DNA of 64,000 nt from Eutreptiella sp. 'Long Island Sound 2002' (lineage: Eukaryota > Euglenozoa > Euglenophyceae > Eutreptiales > Eutreptiaceae): the NCBI GenBank assembly GCA_964036045.1, contig OZ038397.1, positions 24,515,342 through 24,579,341 on the forward strand, written 5' to 3'. Within the stretch, counting starts at the first letter, position 1; every line of letters starts with the position of its first letter. Below the pieces are notes generated by a model, which did no database searches, had not been told where the DNA came from, and was given only the letters and a program-made list of their open reading frames with translations. A program made the translations under genes and the position numbers. Of the stretch, positions 47,035-57,661 are shown piece after piece.

Positions 47035-47760
47035 TGCATTAAAACACGCTTACTCTTGGGCGTCGCAAAAAACAAAGAGTCCAAGACAAAGGGAATAGGT
47101 AGCGTGGGAGTCCCAAGGTACAACGAGTAAGTACCTTGTACCGCCTTGCATACATTAAGACACGCTTACTCTTGGGCGTCGCAAAAAACAAAGAGTCCAC
47201 AAACCGTGCCTCCCGCCCCCTAACACGCCGTATACGTAAAGACAACCGCATCACGAGCGGCGCGTAAACACCGGAGAAATGGATAACTAACACGCCACAC
47301 CCTCCGAATTGCACGCTTCCTCTTCCTTTTTCCTTCTCCATGCACCTCCCCACCCACCTTTGAGCCCATTAAGACACGCTTACTCTTGGGCGTCGCAAAA
47401 AACAAAGAGTCCAAGACACAAAGAATAAGTAGCATAGCATGAATGCATTAAACGAACACGCCTACTCTTGGGCGTCGCAAAATACAAAGAGTCCGCAAAC
47501 CAACGGTTAAGTGGCATATGCCGCCATGCAAGCATTAAGACACGCTTACTCTTGGGCGACGCAAAAAACAAAGAGTCCAAGACATGAAGAATAAGTGGCA
47601 TAGCATGAATGCATTAAACACACACGCCTACTCTTGGGCGTCGCAAAATGCAACGAGTCCGCAAACCAACGCGTAAATAACATACACCGCCATGCATGCA
47701 TTAAGACACGCTTACTCTTGGGCGTCGCCCAAATCAAAGAGCCCGAAACGGGAAGAATAA
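47035..47760 (+). repeat. Minisatellite, about 83-bp units (seven copies)
   Basis: The core TACTCTTGGGCGTCGCAAAA recurs at 47047, 47163, 47377, 47459, 47543, 47625 and 47708. The last five are spaced 82-84 bp, and two alternating subtypes give a dimer of about 166 bp. Short minus-strand frames across it are repeat artefacts. Confidence 0.85.
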
Positions 47761-47889
47761 ATCAGACGCCATAGGGAGCGAAGTGTAAAGAAAAATGTAT
47801 CCGCAAAAAAAAAGAGTCCGCAACGACGCGGCCACGGTATGGCACACGCGAGCACGCACCCACACCCACACCGCACACACCACGCAACA

Positions 47890-50090
47890 CACCGAGCACG
47901 CGCACCGGTGAACAGGGGCCGGGAGGCCCAGGACACCGCACACGCAGCACCGCACACCGGACACCACACACACACCGCAACACACCGCGACACCGGAGAA
48001 CACGAACCAAGTGTCCCGGGACACCACACGCACAACACAACACGCACCACACAGGCGCAAAAGGGCCAAACGGCACACGCAACACCACGCACAGGGCGTG
48101 GACACCGGTGAACACGAGCCGGGAGGCCCAGGACGCCGTACACACAACACCACACACAGAGCGTGCACACCGGTGAACGGGAGCCGGGAGGCCCAGGACG
48201 CCGTACACGCACCACCACACACACAGCGTGCACACCGGTGAACAGGAGCCGGGAGGCCCAGGACACCGCACACGCACACAGAGCGTGCACACCGGTGAAC
48301 AGGAGCCGGAAGGCCCAGGACACCGTACACGCAGAGCGTGCACACCGGTGAACAGGAGCCGGGAGGCCCAGGACGCCGTACACGCAACACCACGCCGCCG
48401 TCCGGAGGGACGCGTGAGCACCCGGCGCCGCCTGCCGGACAGGCTACCGGACCACCGGGCCCGCGCCACCCGGAGGGGTGAGTGCCCAGTTAACGCAACA
48501 CCACACGCAGGGCGTGCGCACCGGTGAACAGGAGCCGGGAGGCCCAGGACACCGTACACGCAGAGCGTGCACACCGGTGAACAGGAGCCGGGAGGCCCAG
48601 GACGCCGTACACGCAACACCACGCCGCCGTCCGGAGGGACGCGTGAGCACCCGGCACCACCTGCCGGACGGGCTACCGGACCACCGGGCCCGCGCCACCC
48701 GGAGGGGTGAGTGCCCAGTTAACGCAAACCACACGCCCAATGGTACCACACCCAACACCACCCGCAAGGACACACCGACACCACCACCAAGCACGCCCAC
48801 CCGCCACCACACACCCACACAGAGCGTACACACCGGTGAACAGGAGCCGGGAGGCCCAGGACACCGTACGCACCACACCACACGCAGGGCGTGCGCACCG
48901 GTGAACAGGAGCCAGGGAGCCCAGGGCACCGTACACGCAACACCACACACAGGGCGTGCACACCGGTGAACAGGAGCCGTGAGGCCCAGGACGCCGTACA
49001 CGCGACACCACACACAGAGCGTGCACATCGGTAAACAGGAGCCAGGAGGCCCAGGACGCCGTACACGCAACACCACACGCAGAGCGTGCGCACCGGCGAA
49101 CAGGAGCCGGGAGGCCCGGGACGCCGTACACGCAACACCACACACAGAGCGTGCACACCGGTGAACAGGAGCCGGGAGGCCCAGGACGCCGTACACGCAA
49201 CGCCACACGCAGAGCGTGCGCACCGGTGAACAGGAGCCGGGAGGCCCAGGACGCCGTACACGCGACACCACACGCAGGGCGTGCACACCGGTGAACAGGA
49301 GCCGGGAGGCCCAGGACGCCGTACACGCAACACCACACGCAGAGCGTGCACGCCGGTGAACAGGAGCCGGGAGGCCCAGGACGCCGTACACGCAACGCCA
49401 CACGCAGAGCGTGCGCACCGGTGAACAGGGGCCGGGAGGCCCAGGACGCCGTACACGCGACACCACACACAGGGCGTGCACACCGGTGAACAGGAGCCGG
49501 GAGGCCCAGGACGCCGTACACGCGACACCACACGCAAGGCGTGCACACCGGTGAACAGGAGCCGGGAGGCCCAGGACACCGTACACACGACACCACACGC
49601 AGGGCGTGCACACCGGTGAACAGGAGCCGGGAGGCCCAGGACGCCGTACACGCAACGCCACACACAGAGCGTGCGCACCGGTGAACAGGAGCCGGGAGGC
49701 CCAGGACGCCGTACACGCGACGCCACACGCAGGGCGTGCACACCGGTGAACAGGAGCCGGGAGGCCCAGGACGCCTTACACGCAACACCACACGCAGAGC
49801 GTGCACGCCGGTGAACAGGAGCCGGGAGGCCCAGGACGCCGTACACGCAACGCCACACGCAGAGCGTGCGCACCGGTGAACAGGGGCCGGGAGGCCCAGG
49901 ACGCCGTACACGCGACACCACACGCAGGGCGTGCACACCGGTGAACAGGAGCCGGGAGGCCCAGGACGCCGTACACGCGACACCACACGCAGGGCGTGCA
50001 CACGGGTGAACAGGAGCCGGGAGGCCCAGGACACCGTACACACGACACCACACACGGAGCGTGCACACCGGTGAACAGGAGCCAAGCGGC
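47890..50090 (+). repeat. 65-bp minisatellite array (about 30 copies)
   Basis: The unit core is CACCGGTGAACAGGAGCC followed by GGGAGGCCCAGGACGCCGTA. Period is exactly 65 bp in the homogeneous part (for example 49281, 49346, 49411, 49476, 49541, 49606). Two short interruptions (about 48400-48490 and 48620-48830) carry CGCCGTCCGGAGGGACGCG words shared with the 64-bp array downstream. The unit lacks stops in several frames, so long open frames of up to 621 codons on the minus strand arise with no coding meaning. It may form the 5' region of element G. Confidence 0.92.
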
Positions 50091-50596
50091 GCGGCACACC
50101 ACACGAGCAACCCGCCCCCAAAACGAACCCAGCCCACGCCGCCCTGCAGGAAAGAAACACAATGTCAGACCGCCAAGACCAACCGACCGGCCAAGGCCAA
50201 CCCAGCGGGTACGAAGAGGGTGGGCAGGCAGGGCAGGCCGGCGAAGAGGGACAGAGGGACAAGGCGGGGAAAACGAGAAGAGGGGTCCGAACCCCCCCCC
50301 CCCCCCAACGTGCACACACCCCACTGCCGCGCGCCGGGCCACAGCCGGGCACCAACAGGGCCCGCCATGGAGCCAAACGGGCCCGCCAGAGAGAGGGTGT
50401 GTCCCCGCGCCTGCGCAGCAGCACGCCCGGGCAAGGAGCGCGCGCCACACACAGGCCAAGCAGGGCACACACGCAGCACCGCACGCCAGCACGCACCACG
50501 GCACAAAAACACGACACCACCACGGCAAACACCCACACCCGACGACGAACGAGCCGCCAAGAACAAGTCCAAGCCCCGCAGTCCCCACAGCGCGAC

Positions 50597-50935
50597 AGCC
50601 GCCGTCCGGATGGACGTGTGTGCGCCCGGCAGTGAACCCAGCCCCTGCCGGCTACGAACCAGCCGCCGTCCGGATGGACGTGTGTGCGCCCGGCAGTGAA
50701 CCCAGCCCCTGCCGGCTACGAAACAGCCGCCGTCCGGATGGACGTGTGTGCGCCCGGCAGTGAACCCACCCCCTGCCGGCTACGAAACAGCCGCCGTCCG
50801 GACGGACGTGTGTGCGCCCGGCAGTGAACCCAGCCCCTGCCGGCTACGAAACAGCCGCCGTCCGGAGGGACGTGTGTGCGCCCGGCAGTGAACCCAGCCC
50901 CTGCCGGCTACGGAGCAGCCGCCGTCCGGAGGGAC
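50597..50935 (+). repeat. 64-bp tandem array (about five copies)
   Basis: GCCGTCCGGA recurs at 50601, 50665, 50729 and 50793 and further copies follow, spaced 64 bp. The unit is GC-rich and contains CCCGGCAGTGAACCCA. Part of the unit also interrupts the 65-bp array. Confidence 0.9.
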
Positions 50936-53798
50936 GCGTGAGCACCCGGCGCCACCTGCCGGACGGACTACCGGACCGCACGCCACACGCCCAATGGTAC
51001 CACACCCAACACCACCCGCAAGGACACACCATCACCACCACCAAGCACGCCCACCCGCCACCACACACAGAGCCACCCGCCGACACCACAACCACCAAGC
51101 AGTCCAGCCACAACCACCACCACCACCCGCCACCGGCCGCCCACAACATCACCAACAACACCCTCCCCCCCCGGCAGCACTCGCGACGCCGGCGCCAAGC
51201 ACACCACCATCCGCCCCGCACCACACCTGCCACACCCCCACACTTCACACCACCCACACCGGAAACCGCCAACACCACCGTCCCACCCTTACCACCTGCA
51301 GCACCGTCACCATCGACGCCGCTAGCGGCACCACCATCACGCCCGACTGCACCACGCGAACGACACGCCCAAAACCAGCACCCAACCCCAAACACCCACA
51401 CCGACACCACCCACGCGGACCAGACCCCACAACACCCACGCAACGCACACACCGGCCACGCTCCACCAGACAACACAAACCACCACACGCACGGCAACAG
51501 CGCACCCGACGCCCGCAGACCCCCCGCAGCCCGCGCCACGTACACACCAACACGCACACCCGCACCCGGCCACGCCCACCAAGCGCCCGGCGCACCGACC
51601 ACCACACGCACAGGCAAACGCCCAACGCCGGCACCGACTCCGCGGGCAGACAGGCAGACAAACCACCCCGTCGGCATCACCAACAGCACCAACGCCCAAG
51701 CCACCACCTGCAGCACCAACGCCACCATCGCCCGTTGCACCAACGGCAAACCCCCCTCCGGCCCTCCACCACCCGTGCCCAACGCGTCACCTACGGCACA
51801 CACCGGCCTCACCGTCACCCAGTGCATCGCCTACGTCACCCTCACCATCGGCACCACCGACGACACCACCGCCCACAGCACCCCCGACAACACCCTACGT
51901 AGGGACAGTACCAGCGGCGCCACCAGCCGGCACACCACCTACAGCACCCACATCAACATCGCCACCACCCATGACATCACCCACAGCGCCCTCACCATCG
52001 ACGTCGCCGGCAGCACCCTCACCGCCGGCACCACCAGTCGCGCCACCACCCACTGCACCACTTACAGCGACCACCGGAGCCGCAGGCCCCCCCAGCGCCC
52101 GCCCCGTCACCTATGACGCCAACAACGTCACCAACCCCGTCGCCGCCCGGCGCGTCACCCGAAGCACCCACGTCAACAACACAGACCCGTTCCGACGCCT
52201 ACAGCACCCCCCCGTAGGCGTCACCAGCATCACCTCCACCCATTGCATCGCCCACGGTGCCCCAGCCCAACCCACTGCGCCTTCAGCGCACACATACCCG
52301 ACACCCACACAAACCAACCACGCCCACACTGCCCACCACCCCATCAGCCCACGCCACGAACACACCCACACGCACGCCCACGCCCGGCCACGCCACCCGG
52401 ACACTAACCAGGAGCCACAGCCACCCACCCTGGCGGTCTGGGAACCGGGAGCCGACACCGGCACACACCCACACCCACGCACAGCACCCCAGCCACCCCC
52501 CCCCCCAAAAAAAAAAAAAACAAAGCCAAACAAGCCAGCGAAAAGAGAGGACTAAGGGACATGCAGAGAAAGGGGCCACGGGGGGAACAGAGGGCAAACA
52601 CGCAAGCCCACACACGCGCGGCCTCCCCCCCCCCAGCCAGCCCAACCCCGCATGTCCCGCACCCTTCCAGGAACCGCAAAGCCCAAGACCACCCCCCAGG
52701 CACCACCACAACAGACCACCAAGAGGAGCCGCCGAGGACGACACACGACACACCGCCGCCAAACACACGGACGACACCGACACAAGCCCCACCCCCACAA
52801 CCCGCCGCACCCACCGCTGCGGCGCCCCAACACACAATGCTGCCCCCATGGATGCGGTACACCCCAAAAACCCCCTTCAGCCGGCCGGCCAGAGGCCACC
52901 ACGGGACGCACCAAGGGGACGCCGCGGAATACCCACCCACAGTGCGGCCCCGACACCCACTACCCGCCGGCATCCTACCACGGGCCCACCCCACACCCGA
53001 GCACATAGCCCCCCTCCCACCGTGGAAACGATACACCCCAACCACACACCGCCACTCACCACCCACGGGCACCGCACCGGGGCCACAACACGCCCAAGCA
53101 GCCGCGACCCACCGACCCGCGGACCCCGCAAACGCAATACCCCACACCAACGGGCCCACCCAACGGCGGGCCGGCACCCCCAAGCACCACACGACCACAC
53201 CCCCCTGGTTGCGACACCCCAGTCCCGCACACCCCGCCCCAGGGGACCCCAGGCCCTACGCCACACCGACCCCGCACAGGCCACGTACTGAAACACACCA
53301 GGAGAACGATCAAGAGACCACGCGGGGCTGCCCCACACCACCAGAGGACAAACCACAGGCGACAGCCCACCCCACCAGACCTGGACACGGTGCCCCCCCC
53401 CCCCAACGGGAAGGCCACCACACAGCACAACACCACCATACCGCACCGCACCCCCCTCCCCCACCCGGGGGCACGGGACACCACAGCCCACCAACACAGG
53501 AACGAAGCCACGCCCCGCCGACCCCGCACCCCACCCCACCGGCACCACCCCTGGAAACCCCGCACACCTCGCGCCAGCTCAACACCCACCACCGGCCACA
53601 ACCCGAACCGCACACAGGGGCAACACCACCGGCCAGGACAGCCACCAGCGTGCAGCCATACACCACAGCCACGCCAACGGCGCGCCTCCCCCGGCGCACG
53701 ACCCCGCACCGGCCGCCGCACGTGCCCCGAACACCAGCATCACACGCCCACCGTGCCATGAAGCAGCACCCCAGCACGTGAACACGCAAGATGACCCC
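50936..53798 (+). other. C/A-rich leader region of element G, no convincing gene
   Basis: The plus strand is dominated by C and A, with little G or T, giving long low-complexity His/Pro/Thr frames on the plus strand and Gly/Val/Trp frames on the minus strand. These have no domain-like segments. An 11-nt C run followed by 14 A lies at 52496-52520. It probably belongs to the 5' untranslated region of G; ORF1a may extend upstream of its first ATG because its frame is open there. Confidence 0.5.
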
Positions 53799-56700
53799 AT
53801 GGCCCTGGACATCGACAGCCTGCTAGAACTGGAACTCCAACACACGGAGGACACGGAGCATCATATGGACCTCACCCCGCCGGAGCTCGAGCCCACAGCA
53901 AGCAGCCCCGCAGACCCCAACCCGCAAAATGCCCCCCCGCGCCCCCCCCCCCGCGAGAGGGCGCCCTGGACGCACCTGTCCAACGCCCCGCGGCGCCACC
54001 ACCCCACCCACGAAGCCAGCAACGGGCCCGCCGAGTACCGGGCGTCACTCGAGCGCGACCTGCCCGACGTCACGGGGCCGGGACTCCACGGGTACACCAC
54101 CGCCCCCCCCCCTCCAAACACCCCCACACAAGAATGGGAGGACGAGTACGCCGTCGACGTCACCGACATGACGGCATACATGGAAAGTGTGGAGGACCTG
54201 GAGCAAGACACCGTCCTCAGCCTCCTCGCCTACCACAGCTGGAGATGGGGCCACCAGGTCACCCTCCACCGACCGCAGGACGGGCCCCACCAGTGGTCCC
54301 CAGAGCAAACGGCGAAGTGGGACATCGTCCTCCAACTCACCCCCGAGGGCTTCTACACCCTCACGCACAGCGGATTACCCGACGCCGCACCCAATGCACA
54401 GGCGCTGCCGCTGGCCCAGCCCCAGGAGGACGACGCAGACGCACCCCCACCGGAGGAATGTAATTGGGACCCCCCCACGGCCACCACCGAACGCATGCCG
54501 CACCGGCTCACCAAACGTCACCTCCCCCACGACTACCATGCCACCAACGACTCGCGGGGACGCCGCACACTGCCCCTGCAGTGGGCATCACCCGAAGGCA
54601 CCTTCACGTGGGGGGAAATCCTCCCCGGCGCCGTGGCGCTCACGTACCTGTGGCTCCGGGACGCGGAGACGCACGCGCAGCCCCCCGGCACACACCTCCT
54701 CCTCACCCTGGAGGGAGAGGCCGCCGTCGAAAACGTCCACACAGCGGAAGGAGAGGACTACGTGACGGCGAACGCGGACACCGCAGTATGGCTACACGCT
54801 CACGAGCACACCACACCCCCCACCGTAGTACCGGGGTCACACCCCTGGCACGTGGGAATCGTGCGACTACCCACAGGACCAGACACAGGAAGCGCCCAAC
54901 AGGGATGGGCGGACAGGTGGGCACACGTATGCGCCTCCCTGCACGAAGGGCTGCACAGACCCTCCCTCACCAGTCACACCCTCGAACCGGCCCCCACCAC
55001 GGCCGAATCCCACACCGGGGCGGCCCCCCCCACCGGAGTCTGGGCCTACACGCGCACCCTCCACCGCGAGGCAGCGGAAGCCCTCAAGACCGCCATCTCC
55101 AACCACCAAGGCCTCGTGCACACCCCCCACGATAACACACGAAAGGGCTACACCCTATGGTGGCACCACCCCGCACCAGAAGGGGGCCTGCAGCCACCGG
55201 CAGACCAGCCTGGCATCGGCCCAGACCTCACGGCGATCGCCCGCGCCGTCGCCGCCATGGCCCAGCAAGTTGGGGCGCCACCCCAATGGGCACCATCCAT
55301 CATCAAGGAAACGGCGGCACGCCACAACCCAGCTTTCGCACACTTCCGGGGACGTCCCATTCATCCCACCCTACCGGACCTCGACCTCCCCGCCCACGAT
55401 GCGTGGGCAGTCCACATCCTCGTGCCCCACGACACCGCCCCCAAAACAGGGGACGTGACGGCACGCATCACCAAACAACTCCCCAATACCGCACTCCACT
55501 ACGACATACCAACGCCCAACGTCATCGTCACCCACAACACGGGTCGCGACCACTACTACCTCCAGGCCACGCATGAGCGCTCCCCCATCACCGTATACAC
55601 CTTCACCACGTACCCTGGCCTCCAGCCACCGCAACACCACCCACGCCCGGCATGGAAGCACCCCCTACACGTCGCCCCGACCCCACGCAAAAGGCCCACC
55701 CACCACGCGCCCCCTCCCGCCGACAGCACCGCCCTCCACACCGCCCGCAGACGGGCCGCAGCACAACACCAAAGCCACCTGCTCCCACGCATTAACGCTG
55801 GGCCCGGCACCATCACCGAGGCCACCCACAAAAGCACCTTGAACCTACTGGCTCGCAAACTACGCCCCAAAATGGCACTGGAGGACACGCTCTGGATATA
55901 CTATGGCGAAGGCCGCACGGCACGGGTGGCGGACCTCCGCAACATCATCCCCCGCCACATCCAGCGAGCGGTAGGGCCCTTCACCGTGTACGCGGTACCG
56001 CACCCCATAACAGCCCCATGCACCCACTGCAACCCTCAGTGCGCGCTACCATGCGCAGGCGCTCTGCAGCAACCCCTGCCCACCCCTACCTACAGGGGGG
56101 GCATATTCCCCGGCACGGTGCCCGGAGACCCACACCCCTACCTCCTGCCCGCAGCGGACCGCCACCACGCCATACCACTACACCTTGTCGAGCACCTGGC
56201 GGTGGGACCATCCCCCTTCCAGAAGCGCCCCCCCCACACCCCATCCGACGGACGCCCGCCAGATGAGCCGACACACGCCACACCTGGACCCAAACGCGCC
56301 ATCGCACTCCTCACCCTAAAGGCGGAAGCCGCCATCCCCCGAGACCTGGAGGGGGAAAACCACCTCATGGTGGAAGGGCTGACGGAACACGTCCTGATCG
56401 CAGCCATGTACGCCACGGCGTCCGCATCCTGCCTCTGGGAGGACCGCCCCTCCCCACCCCTAGCCCAAGCAGCGCAGGACGCCCCCGACACGGGCCCCAC
56501 CGCCGAGGACATCCACCAAATCCTCAACATGCGAGCACCCCCGAAGACCCACCCTGCGGTCCGCCCCATCCAGCTCGTCAGCTGGGACGCCATGGACGCC
56601 CCCCCGGCCACCACGGAGGTCCACATCCTCAAACACCGGGACACCTGGTGGACGGTGGAATGGGACGACCACGGCAAGGTCAGACGGGCAACGGCACACG

Positions 56701-56981
56701 CCCCCGACGGCGAAGTCCCGCCCCCACCACGCGGAGGAGACCGCTTGCGACTCGCCGCACGCATCCCCCACGCCCCAGAGGCAGCCTGGGAAGCGCTGCA
56801 CTACGCCCTCTACTGGGCGCAGGGGGCGCCAGAAGGCCCCCTCCCCCCGGAACGCACCCCAGCGTGGACACGCCACGCCACCCGCTACACGGCCCACATG
56901 CGCCGCCACGGGGCAGGCACCGGGCACCGGCTCCTCACCTGGCCCACGGACCCGCCCGACGCCCTGCAGGAGGCCGAGTAA
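53799..56981 (+). CDS. Element G ORF1a: large unrecognised protein
   Basis: The first in-frame ATG is 53799 (the frame is open upstream, including a GTG at 53778). It gives 1060 residues, rich in Pro, His and Thr. The sequence alternates disordered and well-mixed segments. Folded-looking stretches include residues of about 100-190 (WEDEYAVDVTDMTAYMESV...), 290-350 (WGEILPGAVALTYLWLRD, LLLTLEGEAAVENV), 690-740 and 870-1030. A Cys cluster (CTHCNPQCALPC) sits near 56020-56052. I recognise no family; by position it is the ORF1 of the non-LTR element, which usually binds RNA. It ends in TAA and the next frame follows in the same frame. A 6-bp hairpin (GCTTGG at 56984/CCAAGC at 56998) begins 2 nt after the TAA. 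Confidence 0.7.
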   Translation: MALDIDSLLELELQHTEDTEHHMDLTPPELEPTASSPADPNPQNAPPRPPPRERAPWTHLSNAPRRHHPTHEASNGPAEYRASLERDLPDVTGPGLHGYTTAPPPPNTPTQEWEDEYAVDVTDMTAYMESVEDLEQDTVLSLLAYHSWRWGHQVTLHRPQDGPHQWSPEQTAKWDIVLQLTPEGFYTLTHSGLPDAAPNAQALPLAQPQEDDADAPPPEECNWDPPTATTERMPHRLTKRHLPHDYHATNDSRGRRTLPLQWASPEGTFTWGEILPGAVALTYLWLRDAETHAQPPGTHLLLTLEGEAAVENVHTAEGEDYVTANADTAVWLHAHEHTTPPTVVPGSHPWHVGIVRLPTGPDTGSAQQGWADRWAHVCASLHEGLHRPSLTSHTLEPAPTTAESHTGAAPPTGVWAYTRTLHREAAEALKTAISNHQGLVHTPHDNTRKGYTLWWHHPAPEGGLQPPADQPGIGPDLTAIARAVAAMAQQVGAPPQWAPSIIKETAARHNPAFAHFRGRPIHPTLPDLDLPAHDAWAVHILVPHDTAPKTGDVTARITKQLPNTALHYDIPTPNVIVTHNTGRDHYYLQATHERSPITVYTFTTYPGLQPPQHHPRPAWKHPLHVAPTPRKRPTHHAPPPADSTALHTARRRAAAQHQSHLLPRINAGPGTITEATHKSTLNLLARKLRPKMALEDTLWIYYGEGRTARVADLRNIIPRHIQRAVGPFTVYAVPHPITAPCTHCNPQCALPCAGALQQPLPTPTYRGGIFPGTVPGDPHPYLLPAADRHHAIPLHLVEHLAVGPSPFQKRPPHTPSDGRPPDEPTHATPGPKRAIALLTLKAEAAIPRDLEGENHLMVEGLTEHVLIAAMYATASASCLWEDRPSPPLAQAAQDAPDTGPTAEDIHQILNMRAPPKTHPAVRPIQLVSWDAMDAPPATTEVHILKHRDTWWTVEWDDHGKVRRATAHAPDGEVPPPPRGGDRLRLAARIPHAPEAAWEALHYALYWAQGAPEGPLPPERTPAWTRHATRYTAHMRRHGAGTGHRLLTWPTDPPDALQEAE

Positions 56982-57632
56982 GTGCTTGGCCTCATGACCA
57001 AGCAAGTGTTCCAGCTGGCGGACCCCGTCCCCACGTCCAAGCCCGACGTCCCAGCCGCCCGCGAACACCCCGTGTTTGCACCGGGCCACGCACCCGTACA
57101 GCGGCCCCAGGGCGCACCTCTCCAACGGGGACAACCCGCTGCCCGGCGCCGCCAAGGTGCGCAGAAGCGCAAGGCCTCCACACAGGCCAAACCCGCGCCA
57201 AAGCCAAGGGCCAAGCCGAAGAGCTGGACCAAAGAGGAAGCCGCTGCCCTGTATCCCGAATACGCCATCAACACCCGGGTGCAGCTGCCCTTCGAGTACC
57301 CCACGGCCGCGGGCCCCTCCAAGTGGATATGGGCCGCAGGGGAGGTCAAGCACCGGTACCGCGTCACCGGGGACCACCAGGGGTTCAAGATCCACGTCAA
57401 GTGGGACCCGGCCACCCCCAACGACAAGAAGCTGGGGCGCACCATCGAACTCTGGCGACACCAAGCCGGTCGTGAGATGGTCCCCATGCAGCTGTGCACC
57501 CCCGACACGGAGCACCTCACCGGCACCGAGTACACGGGCGAAGTCCACAATGCATGGGCCCTACCCCAACCCCAGAAGCGGAACCGCAGGGCACCCGCAG
57601 CTCAGGGCGTCATCGACCTCCTCAACGCCTGA
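56982..57632 (+). CDS. Element G ORF1b, in frame with ORF1a and ORF2
   Basis: 216 codons directly after the TAA of ORF1a and in the same frame; the first ATG is at 56994. A basic, Pro/Ala/Lys-rich N-terminal half is followed by a compact-looking domain (RVQLPFEYPTAAG, WIWAAGEVKHRY, FKIHVKWDP) of no family I know. It might be made as an ORF1a extension, or separately by re-initiation. It ends in TGA CGG, then the same frame continues into ORF2 with no other stop. Confidence 0.6.
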   Translation: MLGLMTKQVFQLADPVPTSKPDVPAAREHPVFAPGHAPVQRPQGAPLQRGQPAARRRQGAQKRKASTQAKPAPKPRAKPKSWTKEEAAALYPEYAINTRVQLPFEYPTAAGPSKWIWAAGEVKHRYRVTGDHQGFKIHVKWDPATPNDKKLGRTIELWRHQAGREMVPMQLCTPDTEHLTGTEYTGEVHNAWALPQPQKRNRRAPAAQGVIDLLNA

Positions 57633-57661
57633 CGGGGCCAGGGCCGGACACGGCCCGCCCC
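57630..57661 (+). promoter_or_regulatory. Candidate UGA-CGG readthrough signal before ORF2 of G
   Basis: TGA CGG (57630-57635), a known leaky context in several plant RNA viruses, is followed after 1 nt by a strong stem: GGGGC/GCCCC (57634-57638 with 57657-57661), a CA bulge, then GGGCCG/CGGCCC (57641-57646 with 57651-57656) closing a GACA loop. ORF1b and ORF2 are in the same frame. ORF2's first ATG (57774) lies within its first domain. Confidence 0.55.

Noticed and set aside
47890-50090. CRISPR-like array
   Set aside because: Units are near-identical over their full 65 bp with no variable spacers, in a eukaryotic retrotransposon setting.
47712-50588. Very long minus-strand frames (up to 621 codons) over the minisatellites
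   Set aside because: They are the 65-bp repeat read in successive frames (protein period 65 residues); the unit has no stop in several frames and the sequence is pure repeat.
50812-53781. Plus- and minus-strand frames of 220-434 codons in the C/A-rich leader
   Set aside because: Overlapping low-complexity frames in several phases without mixed amino-acid composition or motifs; explained by base composition.
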